A stretch of DNA of 64,000 nucleotides, taken from contig CAXXNS010000001.1 of assembly GCA_963666895.2 (NCBI GenBank), positions 372,001-436,000 of the forward strand. The letters run 5' to 3'. The position numbers were made by a program, and so were the translations under genes. Positions 1-9,424 of this stretch are shown piece by piece. Below the pieces are notes generated by a model. The model did no database searches. It was not told where the DNA came from and was given only the letters and a program-made list of their open reading frames with translations. Every line of letters starts with the position of its first letter. The first letter of the stretch is position 1. The DNA comes from G963666895 sp963666895 (GTDB taxonomy: Bacteria; Desulfobacterota; Desulfovibrionia; Desulfovibrionales; Desulfovibrionaceae).

Positions 1-363
1 GGCCTGGTGGTCAACTCCTCGCCCGTGGAGCTGGCCGGGCTGCACGTGGACCCGGTGGTGGTCTCGGCCAAGTTCGTCATCGAGGCCACGGGCCACGCCG
101 TGGAGACCCTGCACACCCTGGTGCGCAAGAACGGGGTCAGCCTGAACACGCCGTCCGGCGGCATCGAGGGAGAGCAGTCCATGTGGGCCGAGCGGGCCGA
201 GTCCACCACGGTGGACAACACCCGCGAGGTGTTCCCGGGGCTGTACGTGGCCGGGATGGCCGCCAACGCGGCCTTCGGCTCGTACCGCATGGGCCCCATC
301 TTCGGAGGCATGCTCCTGTCCGGGGTCAAAGTGGCCAGCGAGATCGCGGCGCGGCTTTCATAA
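1..363 (+). CDS. thi4: Thi4-family thiazole synthase, C-terminal part (5' end outside window)
   Basis: This is the last 120 codons of an adenosine diphosphate thiazole synthase, which builds the thiazole half of thiamine from NAD and glycine. The reading frame enters from the left edge. Visible landmarks are an EATGH segment, the WAERAESTTVDNTREVFPGL stretch, and the C-terminal dinucleotide-binding end with VAGMAAN and RMGPIFGGMLLSG. In the segment AGLHVDP, residue 15 of the visible part, a His stands where yeast Thi4 has its sacrificial Cys. That places it with the archaeal and anaerobic enzymes that use free sulfide catalytically, which suits a sulfide-producing host. The family call is firm. 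The sulfide-dependence is inferred from the single residue. Confidence 0.9.
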   Translation, partial: GLVVNSSPVELAGLHVDPVVVSAKFVIEATGHAVETLHTLVRKNGVSLNTPSGGIEGEQSMWAERAESTTVDNTREVFPGLYVAGMAANAAFGSYRMGPIFGGMLLSGVKVASEIAARLS

Positions 364-367
364 CGGG

Positions 368-396
368 TTGTGATCAGGCGCGGGCCGGGCTAGGTT
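368..396 (+). promoter_or_regulatory. Sigma70-type promoter, leaderless start of the RluA gene
   Basis: TTGTGA (368-373), a 17-base spacer and TAGGTT (391-396). The ATG of the next gene is only five bases further on and has no Shine-Dalgarno sequence, so the transcript probably starts at or next to the start codon. Confidence 0.4.
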
Positions 397-401
397 CGGC
401 C

Positions 402-1325
402 ATGGCCGACTCCGCACCAAAGACAGGCGCACAGACCCTGACCGTGACCGACGCCGAGGCCGGGCAGAAGCTGCTGCAATACCTGGCCCGGCGCACGGGC
501 GCGCCCCAAACGGCCGTGCACAAGTGGATCCGCTCCGGACAGGTGCGCGTGGACAAGGCCCGGGCCAAGCCCTTCCAGCGCTTGAAGGAGGGGCAGGCCG
601 TGCGCGTGCCCCCGTATTACAAGGACGAGGACGGCGCGTCCCTGCCGCCCCTGCCCATTGTCCATGAGCACGAGGGCCTGCTGGTGGTGGCCAAGCCCGG
701 GGGCCTGCCCACCCACGGTGGCACCGGACACACCGACTCGGTGGCCGCCCGGCTGCGCTCCATGCGGCCCAAGGCGGACTTCGCGCCCACCCCGGCCCAC
801 CGGCTGGACAAGGCCACCTCGGGCCTGCTGACGGTGGCCAAGACCTACCAGGCCCTGCGCGACCTCCAGGAACTCTTTGCCTCGGGCCACGCGGCCAAGA
901 CCTACCTGGCCTGGGTGGCCGGGAGCGTGGAGCCGGGCGCGGCCTGGACCATGCGGGACCAACTGGAAAAAACAGGCAAGCCGGGCAAGGAAAAGGTGCG
1001 CGCCAATGACGCGGGCAAGATCGCCCTGGCCCATGCCCGCTGCCTGGACACCAGACCGGACGCGAAAGACGGCCGCTCCCTGCTGGCCCTGGACCTGGTC
1101 ACGGGCCGCACCCACCAGCTTCGGGTGCAGCTGGCCGATCGCGGCCTGCCCATTATCGGCGACCGCAAGTACGGCGGACCGGCCGGTCCTGACGGGACCA
1201 TGCTTTTGCACGCCGCCCGGCTGGACCTGGCCCCCCTGGGCCCCTGCCTGACCCTGCTCCCGGACTGGCCCGATCCATATGCTGTGGGACCGGGCCTTGC
1301 CTGGGATGCGCAAACTGTTGTATAG
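402..1325 (+). CDS. RluA-family 23S rRNA pseudouridine synthase
   Basis: A 307-residue enzyme that isomerises uridines in rRNA to pseudouridine. An S4-like RNA-binding region covers about residues 20-75 (HKWIRSGQVRVDKARAKPF) and the catalytic domain follows. The active-site Asp sits in HRLDKATSGLL. The later VTGRTHQLRVQLA and GDRKYGG motifs are typical of RluC/RluD proteins. An open frame runs upstream to 183, but that part overlaps the Thi4 gene and reads as its shadow. The ATG at 402 is the first start after thi4 and lies just behind a promoter. The exact target uridines cannot be read from sequence. Confidence 0.9.
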   Translation: MADSAPKTGAQTLTVTDAEAGQKLLQYLARRTGAPQTAVHKWIRSGQVRVDKARAKPFQRLKEGQAVRVPPYYKDEDGASLPPLPIVHEHEGLLVVAKPGGLPTHGGTGHTDSVAARLRSMRPKADFAPTPAHRLDKATSGLLTVAKTYQALRDLQELFASGHAAKTYLAWVAGSVEPGAAWTMRDQLEKTGKPGKEKVRANDAGKIALAHARCLDTRPDAKDGRSLLALDLVTGRTHQLRVQLADRGLPIIGDRKYGGPAGPDGTMLLHAARLDLAPLGPCLTLLPDWPDPYAVGPGLAWDAQTVV

Positions 1326-1427
1326 AGTTTTTCTAGAAACCCCTGGCGAAGGGTTGACTATCGGCAATAATCCGGCGGGTCCTGGACAGTCTTCATCATG
1401 AGGATTTTTTAACAAGGCGGAATACTT

Positions 1428-1979
1428 ATGAAAAAATTTTATTTGGCATTGCTTTTGCTTATGATCTTCGTAGGCGCGTCCGGCTGCACGATCTACAAGG
1501 TGGCCGTGGACGAACGCACCACCGAGGAAGTGGCCCGTGACGAACGCATCACCTTCGAAATCGAGAAGGCCTTCCTGGAGGACAAACTCGTCGAGTACCT
1601 CGACTTCAACTCCGCCAGCTATCTCGGTCACGTCTACATCATCGGGGAATACGAGACCCAGGCCCAGGTGGACCGGGCCGTGTCCCTGGCCCGGGCAGTG
1701 GACGGGGTGCGCGCCGTCACCACCTACCTGGTGCCCGAGCGGGACGTGCCCAACTGCTCCACGGCCAAGGCCATCCGCATCAAGCAGGAACTGGCCGCGG
1801 AACTGCTCGGCGACAAGACCGTCTACGGCTCCAACGTGGACATCCGGGTGGTCCAGTGCGTGGTGGTGCTCACCGGCCGCCTCGGCTCCCAGAAGGAGAT
1901 CAACAAGGCCGTGTCCATCGCCAAGTCCATCGAGGGCATCCGTGGGGTCAAGTCCTTCCTCAAGGTGCTCAAGCGCTAG
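1428..1979 (+). CDS. BON-domain outer-membrane lipoprotein
   Basis: A 183-residue protein with a lipoprotein signal peptide (lipobox GASGC, lipidated Cys near residue 20) and two BON domains at about residues 35-105 and 110-183. Each shows the pattern of a short helix, then a VYIIGEYETQ or VVVLTGRLGS strand, then a helix leading to a GVRAV or GIRGV strand. BON proteins of the YraP/OsmY type sit at the periplasmic face of the outer membrane and support envelope integrity. An AAGGCGG ribosome site precedes the ATG. The next gene encodes a second lipoprotein on the same strand 36 bases away, so they may share a transcript. Confidence 0.85.
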   Translation: MKKFYLALLLLMIFVGASGCTIYKVAVDERTTEEVARDERITFEIEKAFLEDKLVEYLDFNSASYLGHVYIIGEYETQAQVDRAVSLARAVDGVRAVTTYLVPERDVPNCSTAKAIRIKQELAAELLGDKTVYGSNVDIRVVQCVVVLTGRLGSQKEINKAVSIAKSIEGIRGVKSFLKVLKR

Positions 1980-2015
1980 ACAGGGCGGGGCCGCCTTCAA
2001 GGCCGCGAGGGACCT

Positions 2016-2513
2016 GTGATGATCGTTCCCAACGCCGCTCTCCGAACCGGACTTCTCATCCTGCTGGCCCTGGCGCTGGCGGGCTGCTCCTGGTTCTTTG
2101 GCGAGGATCGCGTCTACTCCACCCCGGGGCACGCCTCGCAGGCCGAGTCCTCGGTGGTGCATACCGCCCGCACCCAGCTCGGGGTGCGCTACCACTGGGG
2201 CGGCGAGTCCCCGAGGGACGGGTTCGACTGCTCCGGGCTGATCTACTGGGTCTACGCCCAGCACGGCATCATCCTGCCCCGGCCGTCCTGGGAGCAGTTC
2301 AAGGTGGGCCGGGAAGTCTACGGCCGCGACCTTCGGCCCGGCGATCTGGTCTTCTTCCGCATCTCAAGCACCAGCCGCAGCCTGCACGTGGGCATCATGA
2401 CCGGGCCCGGCACCTTCATCCACAGCCCCAAGGCGGGCGGCCGGGTCAGCGAATCCTCCCTGAACAATCCGTTCTGGAAAAAGCATTTTGTTGGGGGGAA
2501 GCGCGTCTTATAG
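2016..2513 (+). CDS. NlpC/P60-family peptidoglycan hydrolase lipoprotein
   Basis: A 165-residue secreted cysteine peptidase. The signal peptide ends in the lipobox LALAGC. The NlpC/P60 fold follows from about residue 45 with the catalytic Cys in GFDCSGLIY, the GDLVFF turn, the catalytic His in SLHVGIM, and a further FIHSP His as third residue. Such enzymes cut the D-Glu to diamino-acid bond of stem peptides. The size matches the short NlpC lipoproteins such as Spr. An intrinsic terminator follows directly. Confidence 0.9.
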   Translation: MMIVPNAALRTGLLILLALALAGCSWFFGEDRVYSTPGHASQAESSVVHTARTQLGVRYHWGGESPRDGFDCSGLIYWVYAQHGIILPRPSWEQFKVGREVYGRDLRPGDLVFFRISSTSRSLHVGIMTGPGTFIHSPKAGGRVSESSLNNPFWKKHFVGGKRVL

Positions 2514-2536
2514 CGCCCCAACCAATCTAACAAAAT

Positions 2537-2566
2537 GGGCCCGGATTTCGTTCCGGGCCTTTTTTC
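2537..2566 (+). terminator. Intrinsic terminator after the NlpC gene
   Basis: A GGCCCGGA / TTCCGGGCC hairpin (2538-2559) is followed by a run of Ts, 25 bases after the stop codon. Confidence 0.85.
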
Positions 2567-2595
2567 TCGCACGATTCACTTATGCCCATTCCTAC

Positions 2596-2717
2596 GGATC
2601 GTTCAAAAACCGAGAGGGCAAGGCGCAAGCGGCGCGACGGCCCGCAGTGGACTCTGTCGTCCATGAGGGGCGGCGCGCCGTGAGGCAACGCAGCCATCGC
2701 GGGAATTTCAACGATCC
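2596..2717. repeat. Convergent-gene palindromic repeat, copy 1 (122 bp)
   Basis: Ends are GGATCGTTCAAAAACCG and its near-complement CGGGAATTTCAACGATCC. Inside, CAAGGCGCAA and GGCAACGCAG mark the family. It fills the space between the NlpC gene (right end) and the VIT1 gene, whose stop codon lies four bases beyond the repeat. The two other copies are at 25192-25312 and 36158-36277. The middle of this copy has diverged most. Confidence 0.85.
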
Positions 2718-2720
2718 GCG

Positions 2721-3620
2721 TTATACATCCACGCCAAGGAACTCCCGCACGGCCAACCCAATCAAAAACGACAACGCGGCCACGCCCATGCTGATGGCCA
2801 CCATCTCCAGGGCCGAGCGGCGGAAGGACTCGCCCCGGGCCACGGAGATGTAGAAGGTGAAGCAGATGATGAGCAGCAGGGCGGCCAGCAGGGTGCAGCC
2901 CAGGGCAAGGAACAGGGGCTCGAACACAAAGAACGGGGCCACCAGGACCACCACGGCCACCAGGTAGGCCACGGTGGTGTACACCGACGCCTTGAGCGGG
3001 GCCTTGCCGCCCTCGCCCTCGCCCGGTTCCGTCGGGGCCTCGTGCCGCGTGGCCAAATACTCGGACGCGCCCATGGACAGGGCGGCCGAGATGCCGGTGA
3101 TGAGCGCCACCATGGCGATGAGCGAGGTGGAGCGCAGGGCCAAGGTGAAGCCCGCGATGGCCCCGGTCAGCTCCACCAGGGCGTCGTTGAGCCCCAGGAC
3201 CACCGAGCTGGCGTAGGTCAGCCGCTCGTCGTCCAGCATGCCGATCAGGGCCTGCTCGTGCTCCTCCTCGTCGTGGGCCAGGGCGGCCACGTCGGGCAGG
3301 CTGTCCTGGTAGCGGGCGTAGTTGACCTGGGCCGCCTCCTCGCCCTGCTCCATGAGCCTGAGCGCAAAGGTCACGCCCAGGGTCCGGGCCAGCAGGGTGT
3401 ACCAGGCCACGCGCCGCTTGTTGGGCCGCACCTCGGCCCGGGTGTGGGTCTTGAGCAGGTCGTAGTGGGTCTTTTCGTCCGCACCGATGCGGGCCAGGAT
3501 ATCGGCGTTGGCGGCCTCGCCACGGGCCCGGGCCCGGGAAGCCAGGTGGGCGTAGATGTGGTGCTCGGTGATCTCGCTCAGTTGGGCGCGCATGAGCTCG
3601 GCCCGCACGTTGTCGTCCAT
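2721..3620 (-). CDS. Rubrerythrin-VIT1/CCC1 fusion, predicted Fe/Mn transporter
   Basis: A 299-residue protein that joins a ferritin-like (rubrerythrin-type) N-terminal domain to a VIT1/CCC1 membrane domain. The first part carries the metal-ligand helices EITEHHIYAH, ADEKTHYDLL and HDEEEHEQAL. The second part, from about residue 135, has the VIT signature SSVVLGLNDALVELTGAIAGFT shape and about five membrane helices ending near the C-terminus. VIT1 proteins move Fe2+ or Mn2+, and the ferritin-like domain probably binds or oxidises iron. The open frame extends to 3956, but that region carries another gene. The ATG at 3620 has a GAGGGAGAGGGGA ribosome site. Confidence 0.88.
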   Translation of the reverse strand: MDDNVRAELMRAQLSEITEHHIYAHLASRARARGEAANADILARIGADEKTHYDLLKTHTRAEVRPNKRRVAWYTLLARTLGVTFALRLMEQGEEAAQVNYARYQDSLPDVAALAHDEEEHEQALIGMLDDERLTYASSVVLGLNDALVELTGAIAGFTLALRSTSLIAMVALITGISAALSMGASEYLATRHEAPTEPGEGEGGKAPLKASVYTTVAYLVAVVVLVAPFFVFEPLFLALGCTLLAALLLIICFTFYISVARGESFRRSALEMVAISMGVAALSFLIGLAVREFLGVDV

Positions 3621-3631
3621 TCCCCTCTCCC

Positions 3632-3859
3632 TCAATTCTTGGTTCCGGAATACGTGAAGGCTGACCTTATCATGGAGTAATGGCTCCCCTTGTCCAGGCC
3701 GATCCGGTTGCCGCAGGGGCAGGCCAGGCCGTCCTCGGTGCGCTCCACCTCGTAGGTCCGGCGCATGCGCTTCTTGTGGCAGCGGTGCACCTCGCCGGGC
3801 CCTATCTTGTAGTACTTGAAGAGCTTTCGCTTGCACTGGGCGCAGCGTATCAGCAGCAT
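3632..3859 (-). CDS. Small zinc-ribbon protein upstream of the VIT1 fusion
   Basis: A 75-residue basic protein with a CAQC pair near the N-terminus, a single C-H (HRCHKK) in the middle and a CPC pair later. This looks like a zinc ribbon. It ends 11 bases before the VIT1 fusion start on the same strand, so the two are probably cotranscribed. It resembles short Desulfovibrio zinc-ribbon proteins but no function can be read from it. A metal-sensing or RNA-binding role is possible. Confidence 0.65.
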   Translation of the reverse strand: MLLIRCAQCKRKLFKYYKIGPGEVHRCHKKRMRRTYEVERTEDGLACPCGNRIGLDKGSHYSMIRSAFTYSGTKN

Positions 3860-3941
3860 GGCCGAAGCCTAGGCCAGCCGGTCGGGAGAGGCAAGCCCCT
3901 GCCCGTCGCCCCAGAGGGGCCATTTTTTTGCCCCTTCGCTG

Positions 3942-3969
3942 TTGACAAGCCCGCACCCCTGCTTATTTA
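3942..3969 (+). promoter_or_regulatory. Candidate groESL promoter
   Basis: TTGACA (3942-3947), a 16-base spacer and TATTTA (3964-3969). The -35 box is part of TTGACAAGC, which recurs before the genes at 7392 and 35594. A sigma32-type reading (TTGACAA with CCCCTGCT) is also possible. No CIRCE palindrome is present. Confidence 0.5.
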
Positions 3970-3986
3970 TGGTCCGGCGATACGCG

Positions 3987-4006
3987 CGGGACGCTTTGGC
4001 GTCCCG
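3987..4006 (+). promoter_or_regulatory. Hairpin in the groES leader
   Basis: A perfect 8-bp inverted repeat, CGGGACGC / GCGTCCCG, with a TTTG loop lies in the leader, 43 bases before the groES start. It has no T run, so it is not a terminator. It could be an operator or an RNA structure controlling translation. Confidence 0.45.
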
Positions 4007-4048
4007 AATCATATTCACGCGGACATCAAGAACACGGAGGGAAAGCAC

Positions 4049-4321
4049 ATGAAACTCAAACCGCTGAACGACCGGGTCATCATCCAGCTCATGGAAGAAG
4101 AGCAGACCACCGCCGGCGGCATCATCATCCCCGACACGGCCAAGGAAAAGCCCCAGAAGGGCAAGATCATCGCCGTGGGCCCGGGCAAGAAGGACCAGAA
4201 ACCGGCCGTCAAGAAGGGCGACGTGGTGCTGTACGCCAAGTACGCGGGCACCGAGTTCAAGTTCGGCGCCGACGAGCTGATCATTCTCCGCGAGGACGAC
4301 ATCCTGGCCGTCGTGGACTAG
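4049..4321 (+). CDS. groES: Co-chaperonin GroES
   Basis: A 90-residue GroES that caps the GroEL ring. The sequence opens with KPLNDRVIIQ, has the mobile-loop segment EEEQTTAGGIIIPDTAKEK and ends in DDILAVVD, at the normal family length. The open frame runs back to 3680, but the ATG at 4049 has a CGGAGGG site and begins the conserved sequence. groEL follows 25 bases later on the same transcript. Confidence 0.97.
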   Translation: MKLKPLNDRVIIQLMEEEQTTAGGIIIPDTAKEKPQKGKIIAVGPGKKDQKPAVKKGDVVLYAKYAGTEFKFGADELIILREDDILAVVD

Positions 4322-4346
4322 ACCCAAACAACAAAGGACGAGCATC

Positions 4347-5948
<1,602 letters not shown>

Positions 5949-5977
5949 GCTACACTTTCCCTTAACCGATCTCCGTC

Positions 5978-6023
5978 AACCAACAGGCCGGGCCCTTCGT
6001 GGGTCCGGCCTTGTTGGTTTTCT
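5978..6023 (+). terminator. Intrinsic terminator of groESL
   Basis: A long perfect stem, AACCAACAGGCCGG / CCGGCCTTGTTGGTT, followed by Ts. Confidence 0.9.
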
Positions 6024-6033
6024 CCCCAAGAAG

Positions 6034-6062
6034 TGGACAACGGCCGGGATTTGCGCCATCTT
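6034..6062 (+). promoter_or_regulatory. Weak candidate promoter close to the DacA-type start
   Basis: TGGACA (6034-6039), 17 bases, then CATCTT (6057-6062), with the ATG seven bases further on and no ribosome site. It fits the leaderless pattern seen at other genes, but the -10 box is poor. Confidence 0.25.
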
Positions 6063-6069
6063 TCTTGAT

Positions 6070-7221
6070 ATGCGCGCCATCGTACTGCTTTTCATCCTCT
6101 TCATGCTTCCCTGCCCGGCCTTCTCGGCCCAAGGGCAGAACAAGGCACCCGTTCCCGACCCGGGCCTGAACCTGGCCATCAACGCCCGGGCGGTCATCCT
6201 GGCCGAGGCCGACACCGGGCTCATCCTGTACGAGAAGAACCCGGACCTGGCCAATGACCCGGCATCACTGACAAAAATTATGACCATGTACGTGGTCTTC
6301 AGCCACATGACCGCGGGCGACATCAAGCCCGAGGACACGCCCGCCATCAGCGCCAATGCGGCCTCCACCGGCGGGTCCACCATGTTCCTGTCCCGGGCCG
6401 ACACGCCCAACGTGCGCGACCTGCTCTTCGGCCTGGCCGTGTGGTCGGGCAACGACGCGGCCGTGACCCTGGCCGAATACGTCTCGGGCTCGGTGAACAA
6501 ATTCGTCACCGAGATGAACGACGCGGCCGAAAAGCTCGGCCTGGCTTCCACCACCTTCAAGACCCCCACCGGCCTGACCGCCGGCGGCCAGCACACCACG
6601 GCCCGCGACATGCTGGCCCTGACCCGGGCCTACCTGAACCGCTTCCCCGGGGCCATCGCCTACCACCAGAAGCCCGAGTTCGAGTACCAGGGCACCAAGA
6701 TGGAGAACACCAACCCGCTGCTGGGCGAATATGAGGGCGCGGACGGGGTCAAGACCGGGCACACCGGCCCGGCCGGGTTCAACCTCATCGCCACGGCCAA
6801 GCGAGGCGGGGTGCGGCTCATCGCGGTCATCCTCGGGGCCGACAGCAAGGCCCACCGCCAGGCCGACGCCACCCTGCTCCTGGACACGGGCTTCGCCCTG
6901 GCCCAGTCCTCCTACCTGGTCAAGATGGGCGCCTGGAAGGACGAGAAGCAGGCCGTCCAGACCAAGGCCCTGCTGGACCGGCTGGGCTACCACTCTTCCC
7001 TGAGCGAGAGCCGCAAGGGCGAGGATACCATCCACAGCGTCCTGGTCGGCCCCTATGCGGACGTGGCTTCGGCCCGGGCCGTGCGCGACCAGCTCCTGGA
7101 CCAGGGCCTGTCGCCCAAGTACGTGCTGCGCATGGCCAACCAGGGCGGCACCCTGCGGCTGACCCCGGTGCAGGACAAGGCCCCGGCCGCCACCCTGCCC
7201 GGCCGGACCAATCCCTCCTGA
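6070..7221 (+). CDS. D-alanyl-D-alanine carboxypeptidase (PBP5/6 type) with C-terminal SPOR-like domain
   Basis: A 383-residue secreted penicillin-binding protein that trims the last D-Ala from peptidoglycan stem peptides. A signal peptide covers residues 1-20. The serine-peptidase motifs are S66-L-T-K69, S126-G-N128 and K228-T-G230. From about residue 300 a SPOR-like domain (HSVLVGPYADVASARAVRDQL) follows in place of the usual PBP5 beta domain and amphipathic helix. SPOR domains bind denuded glycan at division sites, so the enzyme may act at the septum. It lies alone between the groESL terminator and the M48 gene. Confidence 0.92.
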   Translation: MRAIVLLFILFMLPCPAFSAQGQNKAPVPDPGLNLAINARAVILAEADTGLILYEKNPDLANDPASLTKIMTMYVVFSHMTAGDIKPEDTPAISANAASTGGSTMFLSRADTPNVRDLLFGLAVWSGNDAAVTLAEYVSGSVNKFVTEMNDAAEKLGLASTTFKTPTGLTAGGQHTTARDMLALTRAYLNRFPGAIAYHQKPEFEYQGTKMENTNPLLGEYEGADGVKTGHTGPAGFNLIATAKRGGVRLIAVILGADSKAHRQADATLLLDTGFALAQSSYLVKMGAWKDEKQAVQTKALLDRLGYHSSLSESRKGEDTIHSVLVGPYADVASARAVRDQLLDQGLSPKYVLRMANQGGTLRLTPVQDKAPAATLPGRTNPS

Positions 7222-7233
7222 TCCTCGCTTGCG

Positions 7234-7260
7234 TTGACAAGCGCGCCCCATTGGTACGAT
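7234..7260 (+). promoter_or_regulatory. Candidate promoter of the M48 protease gene
   Basis: TTGACA (7234-7239), inside the recurring TTGACAAGC, and TACGAT (7255-7260). The spacer is only 15 bases. A TACAAT (7267-7272) just downstream is an alternative -10 box. Confidence 0.35.
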
Positions 7261-7391
7261 AGTTGATACAATGCTGATGGGCCTGACCTTTTATGGTCAA
7301 TATTTCTTAACATTCAGCGTTCCTGCCCCAAACGGGCGCGACGAGGATTGCGCACATCGGGAACGGGGCGGACAGGAATCGGGAGATCGGC

Positions 7392-8747
7392 ATGGCAACC
7401 TCGTTTGATCGCAAGCTGGAAAGCCAGGGCATCAGCCGACGCGACTTCTTCAAGCTGGCCGGGGCCTCGGTGGTGGCGGCCGCGGCCGGGCCGGTCCTGA
7501 CCGGATGCGCTCCCAACCCGGTCACCGGGCAGAGCGAGCTCATGCTCATGTCCGAGCAGCAGGAGATCGCCCTGGACAAGGAGAATTCCCCGCACCAGTT
7601 CTCGGCCGACTACGGCGCGGTGCAGGACGGCCGCCTGAACAACTACATCGGCCAGGTGGGCACCAAGATCACCCGCATCAGCCACCGGCCCAACATGCCC
7701 TATTCCTTCCGCGGGGTGAACGCCACCTACGTCAACGCCTACGCCTTCCCGGGCGGATCCATCGCCGTGACCCGGGGCATGCTCCTGGAGCTGGAGAACG
7801 AGGCCGAACTGGCCTCGCTCCTGGGCCACGAGATCGGCCACGTCAACTACCGCCACACGGCCGCGCGCATGAGCCAGGGCGTTCTCATGAGCGCCATCCT
7901 GGCCGGGGCCACGGCCTATGCCTCCAGCCAGGGCGGCAACGCGGCTCCGGTGATCCAGACCTTGGGCGGCATCGGCCTGGGCGCGCTCCTGGCCCACTAC
8001 TCCCGGGAGGACGAGCGCGAGGCCGACGCCTACGGCACGGAATACTCGGTGCGATCCGGATACTCGCCCCAGGGCACGGTCGGGCTCATGGGAATCCTCA
8101 AGGAGAAGTCCAAGAGCGACCCCACGGTCATCGAGCGCATGTTCGCCTCCCATCCCATGAGCAGCGAGCGTTACAACACGGCCGTGCACGCGGCCAACAC
8201 CACCTACGCGCCCATGAACGGCCTGCCCGTGTTCCGGGAGCGGTACATGGACTACACGGTCCGGCTGCGCAAGGATTCCGGGGCCATCAAGACCCTGCAA
8301 AAGGGCGAGGTGGCCCTGACCAAGGGCCAGCCCGGACCGGCCACCCGCCACCTGTCCGAGGGGCTGCGCAGGCTGCCCAACGACTACGCCGGGCTGTGCA
8401 TGATGGCCAACGCCCAGACCCAGTTGGAGAACTACCGGTCCGCGGTCAGCTACGCGGACCACGCCAAGCAGGTCTATCCCCAGGAGGCCCAGGCCTACCA
8501 TTTTTCCGGGGTGTCCCGGCTCATGGCCGGACAGTATTCCCGGGCCTACCGCGACTTCGACATCTACCAGAACCTGCTGCCCGGCAACCCGCAGACCGAC
8601 TTCAACAAGGGACTGTGCCTGGACGCCATGGGCAACCACAAGGAAGCGGCCCAGCAGTATGTCCGCTACCTGCGCCAGAACAACCAGGGCGCGCAGGCCA
8701 AGTTCGCGTACCAGCGGCTGGTGGGCCTGGGCTACATCCGCCAGTAG
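7392..8747 (+). CDS. M48 zinc metalloprotease with Tat lipoprotein signal and TPR repeats (BepA-like)
   Basis: A 451-residue periplasmic protease. Residues 15-21 (SRRDFFK) form a twin-arginine signal and LTGC at 36-39 is a lipobox, so the protein is probably exported folded and lipid-anchored. The zinc site is H146-E-x-x-H150 (HEIGH), with the third ligand E210 in EREADAYG. The C-terminal half is a set of TPR-like repeats. The layout matches BepA/YfgC, which checks outer-membrane protein assembly. A Tat signal is uncommon for that family and suggests metal loading in the cytoplasm. GGGAGATC is the ribosome site. Confidence 0.9.
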   Translation: MATSFDRKLESQGISRRDFFKLAGASVVAAAAGPVLTGCAPNPVTGQSELMLMSEQQEIALDKENSPHQFSADYGAVQDGRLNNYIGQVGTKITRISHRPNMPYSFRGVNATYVNAYAFPGGSIAVTRGMLLELENEAELASLLGHEIGHVNYRHTAARMSQGVLMSAILAGATAYASSQGGNAAPVIQTLGGIGLGALLAHYSREDEREADAYGTEYSVRSGYSPQGTVGLMGILKEKSKSDPTVIERMFASHPMSSERYNTAVHAANTTYAPMNGLPVFRERYMDYTVRLRKDSGAIKTLQKGEVALTKGQPGPATRHLSEGLRRLPNDYAGLCMMANAQTQLENYRSAVSYADHAKQVYPQEAQAYHFSGVSRLMAGQYSRAYRDFDIYQNLLPGNPQTDFNKGLCLDAMGNHKEAAQQYVRYLRQNNQGAQAKFAYQRLVGLGYIRQ

Positions 8748-8826
8748 GAGCGCAAAAAAGGTACACCTGGACCGGGCCTGACAAGGCGCCCATCGTCGAT
8801 ATCCAAGGATTCCGGGCAACGCGGTC

Positions 8827-8855
8827 TTGGTACGCCGGTTGCAGATCATTATGGT
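8827..8855 (+). promoter_or_regulatory. Candidate cytochrome c3 promoter
   Basis: TTGGTA (8827-8832), 17 bases, TATGGT (8850-8855). This leaves a leader of roughly 70 bases before the gene. Confidence 0.45.
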
Positions 8856-8930
8856 AAAAAGAACTGAAACCATATAAGACTGACAGGAACCGGCGAATCC
8901 GGTTGATAACCCCCAAACGAGGAGCATCCA

Positions 8931-9347
8931 ATGAAACGTTTCACCATGCTTGCCCTGATCTGTATGGTCATGGCCCTGGGCCTGGCTGCGGCTTCGGCCA
9001 TGGCCGCGGACGCGCCCAGCGAGGCCATTGAGATGAAGTACCCGGACGACAGCAACAAGTACGCCCCCATCATGTTCGAGCACCACGCCAAGCACCTGGG
9101 CCTGGCCGACGGCTGCAAGGCCTGCCACCACAAGTGGGACGGCGCCGGGGCCATCCAGGGCTGCCGTGTGGACGGCTGCCACACCGACACCAGCAAGGAA
9201 GCCAAGAAGGAGCCCACCTCCTACGACTCGGCCTTCCATGCCCGCAACGCGGCCAACAGCTGCGTGGGTTGCCACTCGGCCCAGGCCAAGGCCAACCCGG
9301 ACTGCAAGGCTCCCACCAAGTGCAACGACTGCCACAGCAAGAAGTAG
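8931..9347 (+). CDS. Tetraheme cytochrome c3
   Basis: A 138-residue periplasmic cytochrome with a signal peptide ending near AMA at residue 25. Four heme sites are visible: C62-KA-C65-H, C78-RVDG-C83-H, C111-VG-C114-H and C131-ND-C134-H. Other His residues such as the HH pair at 51-52 can act as second axial ligands. Type I cytochrome c3 passes electrons from periplasmic hydrogenase or formate dehydrogenase to membrane complexes during sulfate respiration. In the best-known family members the fourth site has four residues between the cysteines, whereas here there are two. The gene stands alone with its own promoter and terminator. Confidence 0.93.
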   Translation: MKRFTMLALICMVMALGLAAASAMAADAPSEAIEMKYPDDSNKYAPIMFEHHAKHLGLADGCKACHHKWDGAGAIQGCRVDGCHTDTSKEAKKEPTSYDSAFHARNAANSCVGCHSAQAKANPDCKAPTKCNDCHSKK

Positions 9348-9369
9348 CCCGACCGGCCCGAGCATTAGG

Positions 9370-9398
9370 CGGCCCGCCCCTTCGGGGGCGGGCTTTTT
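9370..9398 (+). terminator. Intrinsic terminator after cytochrome c3
   Basis: GCCCGCCCC / GGGGCGGGC stem with a TTCG tetraloop, followed by TTTTT. Confidence 0.92.
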
Positions 9399-9424
9399 CA
9401 TGTCCGGGCAACGGGATGGGACGG

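Noticed and set aside
3621..3956. Upstream extension of the VIT1 fusion frame to 3956
   Set aside because: It overlaps the zinc-ribbon gene, lacks a ribosome site and is compositionally poor. The ATG at 3620 is well supported.
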